A DNA stretch of 63,506 nucleotides from Nostoc sp. FACHB-973 (lineage in GTDB: Bacteria > Cyanobacteriota > Cyanobacteriia > Cyanobacteriales > Nostocaceae). How positions within the stretch are numbered: the first letter of the stretch is position 1; the number at the start of each line of letters is the position of its first letter. The notes beneath the pieces were generated by a model. The model had not been told where the DNA came from, ran no database searches, and was given only the letters and a program-made list of their open reading frames with translations. The translations under genes were made by a program, and so were the position numbers. The stretch lies in assembly GCF_014698115.1 (NCBI RefSeq), contig NZ_JACJSJ010000044.1, forward strand, positions 1 through 63,506. The letters run 5' to 3'. This document shows, piece after piece, positions 63,202 to 63,506 of this stretch.

Positions 63202-63506
63202 ATGACAGCTTTTGACTTTGATTCTGCTGAACACAAGGCATACGAAAAGACTCCAGCAGCTAAAAGCATTCCTTCACCCGCAGGCATTTGGATTGCTTAC
63301 GAAAATCAACAATTAGCAGGATGGTACGAAAATAAAGAACTAGAAGGTGGGAAAGAGTATAAAGTTCTTACTAATAAGTTGGACGAAAACGATGAAAAGA
63401 TAGGCATTCCTGGCGCTCTCTATAGACAACCACGAATACTTGTGATTGGGCGATCGCCTCTGCTATACGGAAACGATAGAAAGGTGATTGGAGTTTGGCG
63501 TAGCAG
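63202..63506 (+). CDS. Hypothetical protein, runs off the window end
   Basis: The ATG at 63202 has AAAGAAAGG about ten bases upstream, and the frame stays open for about 101 codons to the last base. It reads MTAFDFDSAEHKAYEKTPAA, then IPSPAGIWIAYENQQLAGWY and GALYRQPRILVIGRSPLLYG. It follows a terminator and so has its own promoter. The family is not recognised, but the sequence is like proteins that follow Cys-rich hypothetical genes in cyanobacterial mobile regions. The C-terminus is outside the window. Confidence 0.65.
   Translation, partial: MTAFDFDSAEHKAYEKTPAAKSIPSPAGIWIAYENQQLAGWYENKELEGGKEYKVLTNKLDENDEKIGIPGALYRQPRILVIGRSPLLYGNDRKVIGVWRS

Noticed and set aside
1..63506. tRNA or rRNA genes
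   Set aside because: I looked for cloverleaf arms and conserved rRNA stretches in the gaps and found none I could support by eye.

Overview
The window reads as DNA of a filamentous, Nostoc-like cyanobacterium. The octamer GCGATCGC (HIP1) recurs throughout, heptanucleotide tandem repeats and small hairpin repeats fill several gaps, and there are cyanobacterial signatures such as a CruF-type carotenoid gene, a WGxxGxxG-type small protein, a DUF1392 protein and a giant CheB-CheR-histidine kinase hybrid. It could be chromosome with an integrated element or a large plasmid; the sequence does not decide this.

Layout. (1) 1-4945 is a nest of insertions: a decayed glycosyltransferase gene is split by a group II intron, and the intron's reverse transcriptase gene is split by a large-serine-recombinase element. 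(2) 5.1-25 kb is a mosaic of ordinary genes (fatty acid desaturase, DUF3891 protein, cruF, receivers, histidine kinases), one NACHT STAND NTPase of the bacterial NLR-like type, and many relics (terpene-cyclase-like DUF2600, FAD oxidoreductase, two receivers). Two related IS630-family copies of 1125 bp each abut a gene that has lost its 5' end. (3) 25.1-35.2 kb is a mostly leftward block of small phage- or plasmid-like genes with a replication module (DnaB-type helicase plus a winged-helix replication protein), an AlkB-like oxygenase overlapping a DNA methyltransferase-like gene, and an XRE regulator at its right end. (4) 35.3-40.8 kb holds a duplicated-domain gene full of a 9-bp repeat, a prolyl-4-hydroxylase-like oxygenase, a DUF4145/HEAT gene between two related gene remnants, and an IS1380-family element with an amber stop in its transposase.

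(5) 40.9-57.2 kb is a complete leftward anti-phage BREX locus in the order brxE-brxA-brxB-brxC-pglX-pglZ-brxD-brxHI, which is the type 6 gene set. A 91-bp MITE-like element and heptamer repeats sit inside the operon. (6) 57.2-63.5 kb holds a nonsense-split unknown gene; a divergent pair made of a three-Cys-motif-partner (TcmP-like) protein and a radical SAM protein with a CxxxCxxC motif, followed by a small HTH-like protein; and two hypothetical genes, the last running off the end. The TcmP/radical SAM/HTH cassette beside BREX is the best candidate for a poorly described system. The eight BREX genes are expected to act together (methylation by PglX, exclusion by BrxC/PglZ/BrxHI/BrxD), and the NACHT protein is probably an independent defence.
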